Assembly (NCBI RefSeq): GCF_013131805.1
Contig: NZ_JABJRC010000002.1
Span: forward strand, 186,001 to 250,000
Direction: 5' to 3'
DNA from: Kribbella sandramycini
GTDB taxonomy: Bacteria; Actinomycetota; Actinomycetes; Propionibacteriales; Kribbellaceae
Length of the DNA: 64,000 nt
Shown one piece after another: positions 25,718 to 33,743 of this stretch (the first letter of the stretch is position 1; the number at the start of each line of letters is the position of its first letter). The translations under genes were made by a program, and so were the position numbers. Below the pieces are notes generated by a model, which did not search any database, was not told where the DNA came from, and worked only from the letters and a program-made list of their open reading frames with translations.

Positions 25718-26305
25718 TCAACCCTTCGGCGCGATGGCGCGCAGCGCGAGGTCGGTGAGGACGTCGGCGTACGCGTCGTCGAAGGGCTGTGTGCGCAGGA
25801 TCCAGCGGTGGTAGAGCGGGCCGAAGAGCAGCTCGGCGGCGATGTCCAGGTCGATGCCCTGGGCAACTTGTCCGGCGGCCTGGGCGGCGGTGAGCCGGCG
25901 CTTGGTAGCGGCGAGTTGCGGGCCGAGGATGCGTGTCATCACCTCGCGGCTGAGGGCGTCGTCGTGCTGCATGTCGATCATCAGCGCGCGCAGGGTGGCC
26001 GAGTTGGCCTCGTCGGCGAACTCGGCCGCGATCGCGCGCAGGACCAGCCGGAGGTCGGCCGCCAGGTCGCCTGTATCGGGCCAGTCGGCGTCGGGCGCGC
26101 TCTGCTCGACGACCAGCGCGTCCAGCACGACGGCGCCCTTCGAGGACCACCAGCGGTAGATGGTCTGCTTGCCGACGCCGGCCCGGGCGGCGATCCCCTC
26201 GATCGAGGTCTTGGCGTAGCCGAGCTCGGCGACCGACTCGGCGGCGGCGGTCAGGATCGCCGTCCGGGCGCGGTCGCTGCGGCGGCGGTCGTCTGGACTT
26301 TTCAC
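25718..26305 (-). CDS. TetR-family repressor
   Basis: 195 residues. N-terminal helix-turn-helix TSIEGIAARAGVGKQTIYRWW at about residues 33-53, then a TetR_C_11-like ligand domain. It is divergent from a short-chain dehydrogenase with 53 bases between starts. A clear inverted repeat (26308-26331) overlaps the promoter gap immediately in front of its own start, so it very likely represses both itself and the dehydrogenase. The downstream patatin gene reads in the same direction, 60 bases on, and might be read through. Confidence 0.9.
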   Translation of the reverse strand: MKSPDDRRRSDRARTAILTAAAESVAELGYAKTSIEGIAARAGVGKQTIYRWWSSKGAVVLDALVVEQSAPDADWPDTGDLAADLRLVLRAIAAEFADEANSATLRALMIDMQHDDALSREVMTRILGPQLAATKRRLTAAQAAGQVAQGIDLDIAAELLFGPLYHRWILRTQPFDDAYADVLTDLALRAIAPKG

Positions 26306-26307
26306 AG

Positions 26308-26331
26308 ACGAGACGATACGGTCCGTCTCGT
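26308..26331. promoter_or_regulatory. TetR operator: ACGAGACG-8-CGTCTCGT
   Basis: Two perfect eight-base arms separated by eight bases, with an inner near-palindrome around ATACGGTCCGT. It fills almost half of the gap between the divergent TetR and SDR genes, only two bases before the TetR start codon. Spacing and symmetry are as expected for TetR dimers. Confidence 0.75.
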
Positions 26332-26358
26332 TGGGATTTCAAGTGGGAGGCGGAACCG

Positions 26359-27198
26359 ATGACACTGTGGATGATTACCGGCGCGGGGCGTGGGCTGGGC
26401 CGGGCGTTCGCCGCGGCGGCGCTCGAGCGTGGCGACCGGGTGGTCGCGACGATCCGGCAGGACGGTGTCCTCGACGATCTCGCGAAGGAGTACGGCGATC
26501 GCCTGGCCGTCCGCCGGCTCGACGTCAGCTCGGCGACCGAGGTCAGCGCTGTCGTGGCGGAGGTCGTCGAGACGGTCGGGACGCCGGATGTCGTGGTGAA
26601 CAACGCCGGTTACGGTCTGGTCGGCGCGGTGGAGGAGCTGTCCGAGGCGGAGCTGCGCGCGCAGTTCGACGTGAACTTCTTCGGCGCGGTCTGGGTGACG
26701 CAGGCGGTGCTGCCGCATCTGCGTGCACGCGGGTCCGGCCGGATCGTTCAGGTCTCGACGGTCGGAGCGGTCGGTCATCTGCCGCTGTTCGGCGCCTACA
26801 ACGCGAGCAAGTGGGCGCTCGAAGGGCTCAGCTCGGCCTTGGCCGCGGAGGTCGCACCGCTCGGCCTCGGCGTCCACCTGCTGCAGCTCGGCGGCTTCGC
26901 GACCGACTGGGCCGGCGGGAGTATGCGGTTCGCCACGGCCGGCCCGGCGTACGACGGCACTCGTGAGGCGATCCTGGGCGCGCCGTCCTACCCGGAGCTG
27001 CTCGTCGAGCCCGGAGCATCGACCGACGAGTCGCCGGCAGTCGCCGCCCAGGCCCTGCTGGCCTTGGTCGACGACGCCGACGCCCCGCTGCGGAAAGTGG
27101 TCGGCGCCGGAGCGCACGACATGGTCCGGATGGCGCTGGAGTGGCGTCGCGACGACTACCAGCGCGATCCGGAGTTCACCTGGCCGCCGGCTAGCTGA
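26359..27198 (+). CDS. Short-chain dehydrogenase/reductase
   Basis: 279 residues. Cofactor motif TGAGRGLG (residues 7-14), NNAG at about 86, catalytic Ser in VSTVGAVG, and YNASK with Tyr and Lys. All four catalytic elements of classical SDRs are present. It is controlled by the divergent TetR repressor through the inverted repeat in between. Its end overlaps by eight bases the 3' end of the alkyl-DHAP-synthase-like gene on the other strand. The substrate is unknown: TetR/SDR pairs of this kind often respond to a xenobiotic or a ketone. Confidence 0.88.
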   Translation: MTLWMITGAGRGLGRAFAAAALERGDRVVATIRQDGVLDDLAKEYGDRLAVRRLDVSSATEVSAVVAEVVETVGTPDVVVNNAGYGLVGAVEELSEAELRAQFDVNFFGAVWVTQAVLPHLRARGSGRIVQVSTVGAVGHLPLFGAYNASKWALEGLSSALAAEVAPLGLGVHLLQLGGFATDWAGGSMRFATAGPAYDGTREAILGAPSYPELLVEPGASTDESPAVAAQALLALVDDADAPLRKVVGAGAHDMVRMALEWRRDDYQRDPEFTWPPAS

Positions 27199-28852
27199 CG
27201 ATCTTCCCGGGGTTCAGGTTGCGGCCGGGGTCGACGGTCGCAACCAGGCCCTGGATGAGCTGGACGCCGGGCGCGGAGATGTCGTCGGCCAGCCAGCGGG
27301 CGTGCTCGGTGCCGACAGCGTGGTGGTGCGACAAGGTGCCGTCGGCATCGATGAAGGCCTGCTGGACGGCGGATTTGACGACGTCGTACTGGGCGATCGG
27401 GTCGCCCTCGGCCTGCTTGAAGGCGAAGGTGAAGTAGAGGCAGGCGCCGCTGTGGTACGAGTGCGACAGGTGGCACATGATCCACCCCTTCACGCCCAGC
27501 TGGGCGAACGCCTCGTTGGCGCGCTCGACGACCTTGTCGTAGAGCGGGAGCAGTTTCGACCATGACGTCGAGGTCTCCGAGACGTCCGCGAGCGCGCCGC
27601 GGTCGAGCAGGAAGTCCCGGATGTACGGGGTGTCGAACTTCTTCTGGTCGTAGAGTTCACCGGGGCCCGCGCCGACGCAGATACCGCCGTGGTCGGACAC
27701 GATCTTCTTCACCAGCTTGCGCTGCCGGGTGACGTGCTCGGGGCTGCCCTCGTAGCCGATGAACGACAGGCACATCTGCTCCAGATCCCAGCCCCGCTTG
27801 CGCAGGACGGCGATCAGCGCCGAGCTCATCAGCTTCGCGACGCCCTTGCTGGTCTTGCGGGTCGCGAACGAGAACGAGGTCTCGCGGGCGTCCGAGATCC
27901 GGGTGATCGAGGGCGCGGCGTCACTGGCCGCGATCGCGCGCATCGCGGCGACGCCGCGCCGGAAGTCCGGGAAGAAGTAGCCGAGGACGACCCGCTCGGC
28001 GGGTTTGCGGTGCACCTGCACGGTCGCCTCGGTGATGATGCCGAGCCGGCCCTCGCTGCCCAGGATCATCTCCCGCACACTCGGCCCGGTCGAGGTGACC
28101 GGGACGGCGCGGGTCGCGAGCGTGCCGCCGGGCTGGACGACGCGCAGTGCGCGGGTGATGTCCGCGATATCGCCGTACTTGTCGGACTGCATGCCGGACG
28201 AGCGGGTCGCGATCCAGCCGCCGAGCGAGCTGTGCGTGAAGCTGTCGGGGAAATGGCCGAGCGTCCAGCCCTTCTCGCCGAGCTGCTGCTCCAGGTCCGG
28301 GCCGAGGGCGCCGGCCTGGATCCGGGCCAGCCCGGACTCCTCGTCGATCGACAGCACCTTGTTCAGCCGGCCGAGGTCGAGGGAGACGACCTGACGCTCC
28401 TCGCCGGCCGGCGCCTCCAGGCTGCCGGAGATGTTGCTGCCGCCGCCGAACGGGATCAGGACGGCGTCCGCCGCGACGACCGCGTCCAGGACGGCGGCGA
28501 TCTGCTCCTCGTCGGCCGGGTAGACGACGACGTCCGGGATGCGGCGCAGGTCGCTCGCGCGGACCCGGAGCAGGTCGCGCAGGCTCTTGCCGAAGGCATG
28601 CACGACCCGGTCGAGCGGCGTGGCGACGACATACTCGGCGCCGAGCACATCGGTGAGCGCGCGCTGCAGTTTCTCGTCCAGGCGCGACTCGGGGACGTCG
28701 AGCTCGGCGAAGTCCATCGGCGGCCGCGGGTCGGCGTTCAGGTCGACGTCGACGACCTTCTGGACGAACGGCGCCAGCGACGGCTTGTCGTCATGGGAGA
28801 ACGCGACGCCCTCGACGCCCCAGCCCCACCACTTCATGTGCTGCACGGTCAT
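27191..28852 (-). CDS. FAD-binding oxidase, alkyldihydroxyacetonephosphate-synthase-like
   Basis: 553 residues. It begins MTVQHMKWWGWG, as AGPS homologues do. The FAD-binding PP-loop IPFGGGSNISG is near residue 138, HSSLGGWIATRSSGMQSDKYG follows, and the C-terminal SHHHAVG holds the three-histidine motif needed in AGPS, with a Tyr in CLYFTFAF. The reaction in eukaryotes and some bacteria swaps the acyl chain of acyl-DHAP for a fatty alcohol, making ether lipids. Actinobacterial homologues are widespread and their true reaction is uncertain. It follows an LLM oxidoreductase and a PlsC-type acyltransferase in the same direction, which fits a lipid role. Confidence 0.82.
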   Translation of the reverse strand: MTVQHMKWWGWGVEGVAFSHDDKPSLAPFVQKVVDVDLNADPRPPMDFAELDVPESRLDEKLQRALTDVLGAEYVVATPLDRVVHAFGKSLRDLLRVRASDLRRIPDVVVYPADEEQIAAVLDAVVAADAVLIPFGGGSNISGSLEAPAGEERQVVSLDLGRLNKVLSIDEESGLARIQAGALGPDLEQQLGEKGWTLGHFPDSFTHSSLGGWIATRSSGMQSDKYGDIADITRALRVVQPGGTLATRAVPVTSTGPSVREMILGSEGRLGIITEATVQVHRKPAERVVLGYFFPDFRRGVAAMRAIAASDAAPSITRISDARETSFSFATRKTSKGVAKLMSSALIAVLRKRGWDLEQMCLSFIGYEGSPEHVTRQRKLVKKIVSDHGGICVGAGPGELYDQKKFDTPYIRDFLLDRGALADVSETSTSWSKLLPLYDKVVERANEAFAQLGVKGWIMCHLSHSYHSGACLYFTFAFKQAEGDPIAQYDVVKSAVQQAFIDADGTLSHHHAVGTEHARWLADDISAPGVQLIQGLVATVDPGRNLNPGKIVS

Positions 28853-28877
28853 GCTCAGTCCTCTCGGTTGGGGCGGG

Positions 28878-29822
28878 TCAGGACCCGGCGAGCTTCGCGA
28901 CGACGGGGGCCATCGAGTCCAGGGCGTCGACGGCGATCCCGATCGACGAGAAGCCGAACCGCTCGCGGCGGATCAGCAGGTCCTCGACGATCTCCTCGAC
29001 CGAGCCGAACAGGGCGTGCGGCGTGCCGACCGCCTCCTCGGGGGTGAGCCCGAAACCGGCGGCCAGGTTGTTGGCGGTCTCGGTCCGGTCGAAGCCGACC
29101 AGCGCGAGGTGGATCCGGGACTGCAGGACGAGCGCGGGAAAGCGCTCCCCGGCGGCTTCGCGGATCCAGGCGATCTTCTGGTCGGTGGCCGCGACGGTCG
29201 CGTTCGGCCCGACCGAGGCGTCGATCACGCCCTTGTGCATGTTCATGTTGACCGCGACGACGTCGGCCTCGCGGGCCGCGAGCGAGAGCACCCGCTTCCC
29301 GCCGCCGCCGATCACGATCGGCGGATACGGCCGCTGGGTGGGCTTCGGCGTCCCGTCCAGGCCGTTGACCTGGTAGTGCTTGCCGTCGTAGTGGCACGGC
29401 TCGGCGGCGAACAGGCCCTTGAGGACGGCGAGCGCCTCCTCGAGCCGGTCGATCCGGACGCCGGGCGGGTCGAGGGGGATGCCCGCGCGTTCGTAGTCCG
29501 TGGCCAGCCAGCCGGCGCCGAGCCCGAGGTCGAAACGGCCGCCGGACAGCACGTCGAGGGTCGCGGCCTCCTTTGCGAGCACGACCGGGTGCCGGTAGTC
29601 GTTGCAGAACAGCATCGAGCCGATGCGCAGCGTGCTGGTCGCGTTGGCCGCGGCCATCAGCGCGGCGATCGGCGCGATCTGCTCGTCGAGGTGGTCGGAC
29701 ACCGTCAGGCTGTAGTAGCCGAGGTCCTCGACCTTGCGGGCCAGCGCGGCCCACGACTCCGGCGTGATCTCCTTCGGCGACGAGCACTGGACGGTGAAGC
29801 GGAACGGCTGGTCAGCCGGCAT
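28878..29822 (-). CDS. LLM-class F420-dependent oxidoreductase
   Basis: 314 residues of the luciferase-like monooxygenase TIM-barrel fold. Landmarks: SLTVSDHL, LRIGSMLF, HPVVLAKEAATLDVLSGGR and LGLGAGW, then PPIVIGGGG. The set matches the actinobacterial F420-dependent subfamily. It would use reduced F420 or FMN to act on an unknown carbonyl, alcohol or lipid. Its start overlaps the end of the acyltransferase gene by 11 bases and it is followed 25 bases later by the AGPS-like gene. Confidence 0.85.
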   Translation of the reverse strand: MPADQPFRFTVQCSSPKEITPESWAALARKVEDLGYYSLTVSDHLDEQIAPIAALMAAANATSTLRIGSMLFCNDYRHPVVLAKEAATLDVLSGGRFDLGLGAGWLATDYERAGIPLDPPGVRIDRLEEALAVLKGLFAAEPCHYDGKHYQVNGLDGTPKPTQRPYPPIVIGGGGKRVLSLAAREADVVAVNMNMHKGVIDASVGPNATVAATDQKIAWIREAAGERFPALVLQSRIHLALVGFDRTETANNLAAGFGLTPEEAVGTPHALFGSVEEIVEDLLIRRERFGFSSIGIAVDALDSMAPVVAKLAGS

Positions 29823-30531
29823 TGCGAACTCCTTGCTGGTGAAGAGCGGCCACCGCGGCGTGCATCCGGTCGGCGAAGACGGCGACCGGCTCGCCGGGAC
29901 GTGGCGTCAGAGGTGCTCCGAACACCACACGCACCGGCGGGCGGCCCGGCCGCGGCCAGCTCCGCCCACGCGGCATCGCATCGTACGCGCCGGTGATCCC
30001 GACCGGCAGACACGGCACCCCCTTCGCGACGCACAGCGCCGCCGCGCCGGGCCGGAAGTCGCCCATCAGGCCGTCGCGCGACCGGGTGCCTTCGGGGAAG
30101 ACGAGCAGGCTGAACCCGGCGTCCAGCAGGCGGCCGGAGAGGCCGCGCTTCGGGCGTTCCTTGCCGCGGTCGACCGGGAAGGTGCTGAACACCAGGCCGG
30201 TGACCAGCGAACGCCGGCGGCTGGCGAAGAAGTAGTCGGCCGCCGCGCCCACGGCCAGGCGGCGAACCAGCCGGCGCGGCAGGTGGGTGACCAGGAGCGC
30301 GGTGTCCAGATGGCTGGAGTGGTTCGCGACGACGACGTACGGGCCGCGGGCGGGGACGTCGCCGACGGTCTCCAGGCGGACGAGCGACCGGACCAGCGGC
30401 CGCAGGGCACCGCGCTGGAGCACGAACCGGGCCGCGGCCGCCACCTTCGAGCGCTGCCAGCGCGGCACCGCGGGACGGCCGGTCCGATCGGCTGCGGGCG
30501 CGGCTTCCCCAGTGGCACGTTCAGCACTCAT
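29812..30531 (-). CDS. PlsC-type 1-acylglycerol-3-phosphate acyltransferase family protein
   Basis: 239 residues from ATG 30531. HX4D motif NHSSHLDTALL, then FPVDRG and FPEGTRSRDG, then the C-terminal VPCLPVGITG segment. These are motifs I to IV of glycerolipid acyltransferases. There is one weak hydrophobic segment, so it is membrane-associated. It is first of a three-gene unit (acyltransferase, LLM oxidoreductase, AGPS-like oxidase), consistent with glycerolipid or ether-lipid remodelling. A longer reading frame upstream lacks a ribosome site and would run through operator-like repeats. Confidence 0.85.
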   Translation of the reverse strand: MSAERATGEAAPAADRTGRPAVPRWQRSKVAAAARFVLQRGALRPLVRSLVRLETVGDVPARGPYVVVANHSSHLDTALLVTHLPRRLVRRLAVGAAADYFFASRRRSLVTGLVFSTFPVDRGKERPKRGLSGRLLDAGFSLLVFPEGTRSRDGLMGDFRPGAAALCVAKGVPCLPVGITGAYDAMPRGRSWPRPGRPPVRVVFGAPLTPRPGEPVAVFADRMHAAVAALHQQGVRNAG

Positions 30532-30545
30532 CGCGACGACCTTAC

Positions 30546-30677
30546 CTGCGACCAGGTCGCAGATGGAAGGATTGTGTCCGGATGCACTCCGCGGGCCGGA
30601 TCGCCTGCGACACAAGGTGTTTCGCTGTCGCAAGACCAGTGTGCGCGGCGGTCTGGCCTAGCTGCGATTCGATCGCA
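30546..30677. promoter_or_regulatory. Three inverted repeats sharing a TGCGA half-site, divergent control region
   Basis: Between the acyltransferase and ornithine aminotransferase genes are CTGCGACC-A-GGTCGCAG (30546-30562), TGCGACA with its complement TGTCGCA 13 bases apart (30606-30632), and TGCGAT-TCG-ATCGCA (30663-30677). The last ends 13 bases before the aminotransferase start. Three copies of one half-site in 130 bases is strong evidence of a dedicated regulator, not encoded nearby. Confidence 0.65.
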
Positions 30678-30690
30678 TAGTGTGCGGTTC

Positions 30691-31893
30691 ATGACCGACC
30701 CGATCGCACTCGAGGACCAGTACGGCGCGCACAACTATCACCCATTGCCGGTGACGATCGCAACCGCCGAGGGCGCTTGGGTCACCGGCACCGACGGCCG
30801 CCGGTACCTGGACTGTCTGGCCGGTTACTCGGCGCTGAACTTCGGGCATCGGCATCCGGCGCTGATCGCGGCCGCGACCGAGCAGCTCGGCCGGGTGACG
30901 CTGACGTCGCGCGCGTTCCACCACGACCAGCTCGGGCCGTTCGTCGCGGAGCTGGCGGCGCTGGCCGGGAAGGACGCCGTCCTCCCGATGAACTCCGGCG
31001 CCGAGGCGGTCGAGACCGCGCTCAAGCTGGCCCGCCGCTGGGGCTACCTGGTCAAGGGCGTCGCGGACGGCGAAGCCACCATCATCGTGGCCGACGGCAA
31101 CTTCCACGGCCGGACGATCAGCATCATCAGCTTCTCCGGCGACGCCGAGGCGCACGACAACTACGGTCCCTACACGCCCGGCTTCCGCTCGGTCCCGTAC
31201 GGCGACGCGGCGGCGCTGGCGGCCGCGATCGACGACACCACGGTCGCCGTGCTGATCGAGCCGGTGCAGGGCGAGGCCGGGGTGGTCGTGCCGCCGGAGG
31301 GTTACCTGGCCGCGGTCCGGGCGACCTGTACCGAGCGCAACGTGCTGATGATCGCCGACGAGATCCAGTCCGGCCTGGGCCGGGCCGGCGCCACCTTCGC
31401 GAGCGGCCGGGCGGGCGTCGTCCCCGATGCCTACATCCTCGGCAAGGCGCTCGGCGGCGGCATCATGCCGCTGTCGGCCGTCGTCACCGACCGCGCGATC
31501 ATGGACGTCATCACCCCCGGCACCCACGGCAGCACCTTCGGCGGCAACCCGCTCGCCGCCGCCGTCGGCCGCGCCGTCGTCAAGCTCCTCGAGCCCGGTG
31601 ACCTGCAGGCCGCCGCGCTCGCGTTCGAACCAGAGCTCCGCGACCGCCTCGAACCACTCCGCAACCACGGCGTCGACGGCCTCCGCATCCACGGCCTCTG
31701 GGTCGGCCTCGACCTCGACCCGGCCCTGGGCACCGGCCGCGCGCTCTGCGAGAAGCTCGCCGACAACGGCGTCCTGGCCAAGGACACCCACGGCTCCACC
31801 ATCCGCCTGTCCCCGCCGCTGATCGTCACCCCCGACGACCTCGACCACCTCACCGACCGCCTCACCCGCGCACTGAAGTCGCTCGCGCGCTGA
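30691..31893 (+). CDS. rocD: Ornithine aminotransferase (class III PLP enzyme)
   Basis: 400 residues. Begins ALEDQYGAHNYHPLPVTI, typical of ornithine-oxo-acid transaminase. It keeps SGAEAVETALKLARRWGY, the cofactor Asp in ADEIQSGLGR, the Schiff-base Lys in YILGKALGGGIMPLS and TFGGNPLA. The enzyme converts ornithine and 2-oxoglutarate to glutamate semialdehyde (pyrroline-5-carboxylate) and glutamate. The start is ATG 30691; upstream in-frame sequence would run into repeated operator-like elements. It stands alone, without an arginase gene next to it, so regulation through the TGCGA sites is probably tied to arginine or ornithine supply. Confidence 0.9.
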   Translation: MTDPIALEDQYGAHNYHPLPVTIATAEGAWVTGTDGRRYLDCLAGYSALNFGHRHPALIAAATEQLGRVTLTSRAFHHDQLGPFVAELAALAGKDAVLPMNSGAEAVETALKLARRWGYLVKGVADGEATIIVADGNFHGRTISIISFSGDAEAHDNYGPYTPGFRSVPYGDAAALAAAIDDTTVAVLIEPVQGEAGVVVPPEGYLAAVRATCTERNVLMIADEIQSGLGRAGATFASGRAGVVPDAYILGKALGGGIMPLSAVVTDRAIMDVITPGTHGSTFGGNPLAAAVGRAVVKLLEPGDLQAAALAFEPELRDRLEPLRNHGVDGLRIHGLWVGLDLDPALGTGRALCEKLADNGVLAKDTHGSTIRLSPPLIVTPDDLDHLTDRLTRALKSLAR

Positions 31894-32529
31894 CTACTGG
31901 CGGCAACTAGTCCGCACAATCGCGGTCGGCCCGGTGATCTCAATCTCCTCCGGGTCGACCGAGGTCCGCCCAGCGACAGTCTGCGTATCGCAGACCTCGG
32001 GGACGCCGTACTCGGCCAGGAGCCGCTGATAGCCGGTCGCAAGCGCTTCCGCATCGGTGATGTCCAGGGTGTCCATCGCCTCGTCCGGAAGACCCGACGG
32101 CTCATGCGGAAGCCGCAGCCCGGCCTCCGCCGGATGCGGCGCCCCGACCATCACCAACGGGTTGTCGTAGTCGTAGTGCCTGATCACCTCGCCTGCTTCG
32201 GCAATACACCAAGCGGCCCAGCCATCCGAACAGTTGACGCCGTACCAGTACGCCGTCCCGAACCGCCCACTCAGCTCCGCCGTCCGCTCGGCCACCACGA
32301 CGTCATGCCCCGTCCGCCCGAAAACCAGCGCCCACCCCTGCACCTCCGGCACCACGAACGCCCGCGAACAGTACCGATGGTCCTCCCGCGACGAGCCGTG
32401 CACAATCTCGTTCCAAGCCGGCCCGCCAACCTCGGCATCCATCCACTCCGCCTCCGAGAACCCGAACCCCGCGAACAGTTCCTCGGCCGCAACCGCCGGC
32501 ACCGCATACCACCCACCACATAAATGCAT
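31894..32529 (-). CDS. Hypothetical protein, no family recognised
   Basis: 211 residues with average composition, many Trp, Glu and Gly residues and no signal peptide. There is mixed alpha/beta character: a segment RYCSRAFVVPEVQGWALVFG followed by TGYQRLLAEYG. I see no catalytic or binding motif. It resembles small cytosolic proteins of unknown role common in soil actinobacteria. It starts at ATG 32529, with GTGAGG alternatives just upstream, and its end abuts the ornithine aminotransferase stop. The frame continues upstream without a convincing start. Confidence 0.6.
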   Translation of the reverse strand: MHLCGGWYAVPAVAAEELFAGFGFSEAEWMDAEVGGPAWNEIVHGSSREDHRYCSRAFVVPEVQGWALVFGRTGHDVVVAERTAELSGRFGTAYWYGVNCSDGWAAWCIAEAGEVIRHYDYDNPLVMVGAPHPAEAGLRLPHEPSGLPDEAMDTLDITDAEALATGYQRLLAEYGVPEVCDTQTVAGRTSVDPEEIEITGPTAIVRTSCRQ

Positions 32530-32613
32530 CCTCACCCGGCCGAACCTAACCCACGCGAGGGTGACGGCGGCCTGCGGACGGATTTCGTCCGGAATGTCCG
32601 GTAAACCTGGCGT

Positions 32614-33348
32614 ATGGCCCTTCCTGCCGAGGTCGTCGCGCCCGTGCTGATCGACGTTCGTCCGGGGCATCGCGTGGCGGTGCGACGGCGCGGCGAGGGC
32701 GGCGTACCGCTGCTGCTCATCCACGGCTTCCCCTGTACGAGCCGCATCTGGTCGCACAACCTGATCCCGCTGGCGCAGGCGGGCTTCGATGCCGTAGCGC
32801 CCGACCTGCGCGGGTACGGCGACTCCGACTTCACGCCGGACGACTTCTACGACCTGAACGCGTTCAGCACCGACCTGGTCGGCCTGTTCGACGCGCTGAT
32901 CGCCGAGCTCGGTACGCCTGAGCAGCGGCGGCGGTACGTCGGTGAGTTCTACGGGCATCGGATGTGGTGTCCGCCCGACGCCTTCGACGAGGAGGACTTG
33001 GCCTTCCTGACGGAGCCGTTCGCGGACGCGGCCCGCCTGCGGGCCTCCTTCGCCGACTACGAGATCGTCATGGGCACGCGCCCGCTGTCGGCTCCGGAAA
33101 TGCTCGATCGGCCGGTCCGGCAGCAGGCCCTGGTCCTGATCGGCGCCGATCAGGTGACCATTGGCGACCACGTCGAAGCACGCTGCGCGCTCGCGTTTCC
33201 CGGCGCGGTCGGCCCGTTCTGGGTCAAGGGCGCCGGGCACTTCCTGCCCTGGGAGCGGCCCGAGACGGTCAACCGGGCCGTCCGCGCCTTCTGCGGCGAC
33301 CTCCTGAAGTCCTACCCAGGAAAGGAAGGAGGACGGCGTTCGCGGTAG
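32614..33348 (+). pseudogene. Alpha/beta-hydrolase (epoxide-hydrolase/haloacetate-dehalogenase-like) missing its nucleophile elbow
   Basis: 244 residues. The first half is a normal alpha/beta hydrolase start: LLLIHGFPCTSRIW, VAPDLRGYGDSDF and DLVGLFDAL (to residue 95). The usual next element, G-H-D-x-G-G with the nucleophile Asp, is absent: the chain passes straight to IAELGTPEQRRRYVG, sequence that normally lies about 90-100 residues later. The C-terminal GAGHFLPWERPETV with the catalytic His is intact. An in-frame deletion near base 32,898 explains this. The product may fold poorly and cannot be an ordinary hydrolase, so I mark it as a decayed gene. Its end overlaps that of the next gene. 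Confidence 0.7.
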
Positions 33349-33743
33349 GCGCGGACGCCTTCGCGGTAGTCGGAGTCGGGCCAGGCCAGGTCTGCCGGGT
33401 GGCCGGCGGTTAGTTGTTTGGCGGCTCGGATGGTGGTTTGGGAGCGGGTGGTGAGGAGGTGGGCTAGTTGCTGGGCTCGTTTGTCGACGTCTTCGGTGGT
33501 CAGTTCGGTGATCAGGCCGGTGCGTTCGGCCCAGGTGGCGTCGACGAGGTCCCCGGCGCTGAAGTGGGCGCCCGCGCCGCGCAGGACGACGACGCGGACC
33601 TGCGGGTCGTCGCCGAGCCCGCGCAGGACGTCGTTCAGCGACACCCACATCGCCATCGTCAGTGCGTTGCGCTTGGCAACGTGATCGAGCGTGACGGTGG
33701 CGACGTGCCCGGCCACCGTCAGCTCGATGCGGTCAGCCGACAA
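33312..33743 (-). pseudogene. Enoyl-CoA hydratase/isomerase fragment with an internal in-frame deletion
   Basis: 143 residues where the family has about 250. It opens normally (VATVTLDHVAKRNALT, VVVLRGAGAHFSAG, to residue 64) and then jumps to LVDATWAERTGLITEL, which in full-length crotonases follows the catalytic core by about 90 residues. The second oxyanion-hole glycines and both catalytic Glu positions are lost. The frame is kept, and the start overlaps prpC by 11 bases, so it still sits at the end of the methylcitrate operon. Probably inactive. The neighbouring gene on the other strand shows the same kind of damage. Confidence 0.72.

Noticed and set aside
33312..33743. A functional enoyl-CoA hydratase of the methylcitrate operon
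   Set aside because: Both catalytic Glu positions and the second oxyanion-hole loop are missing, so I describe it as a decayed gene.
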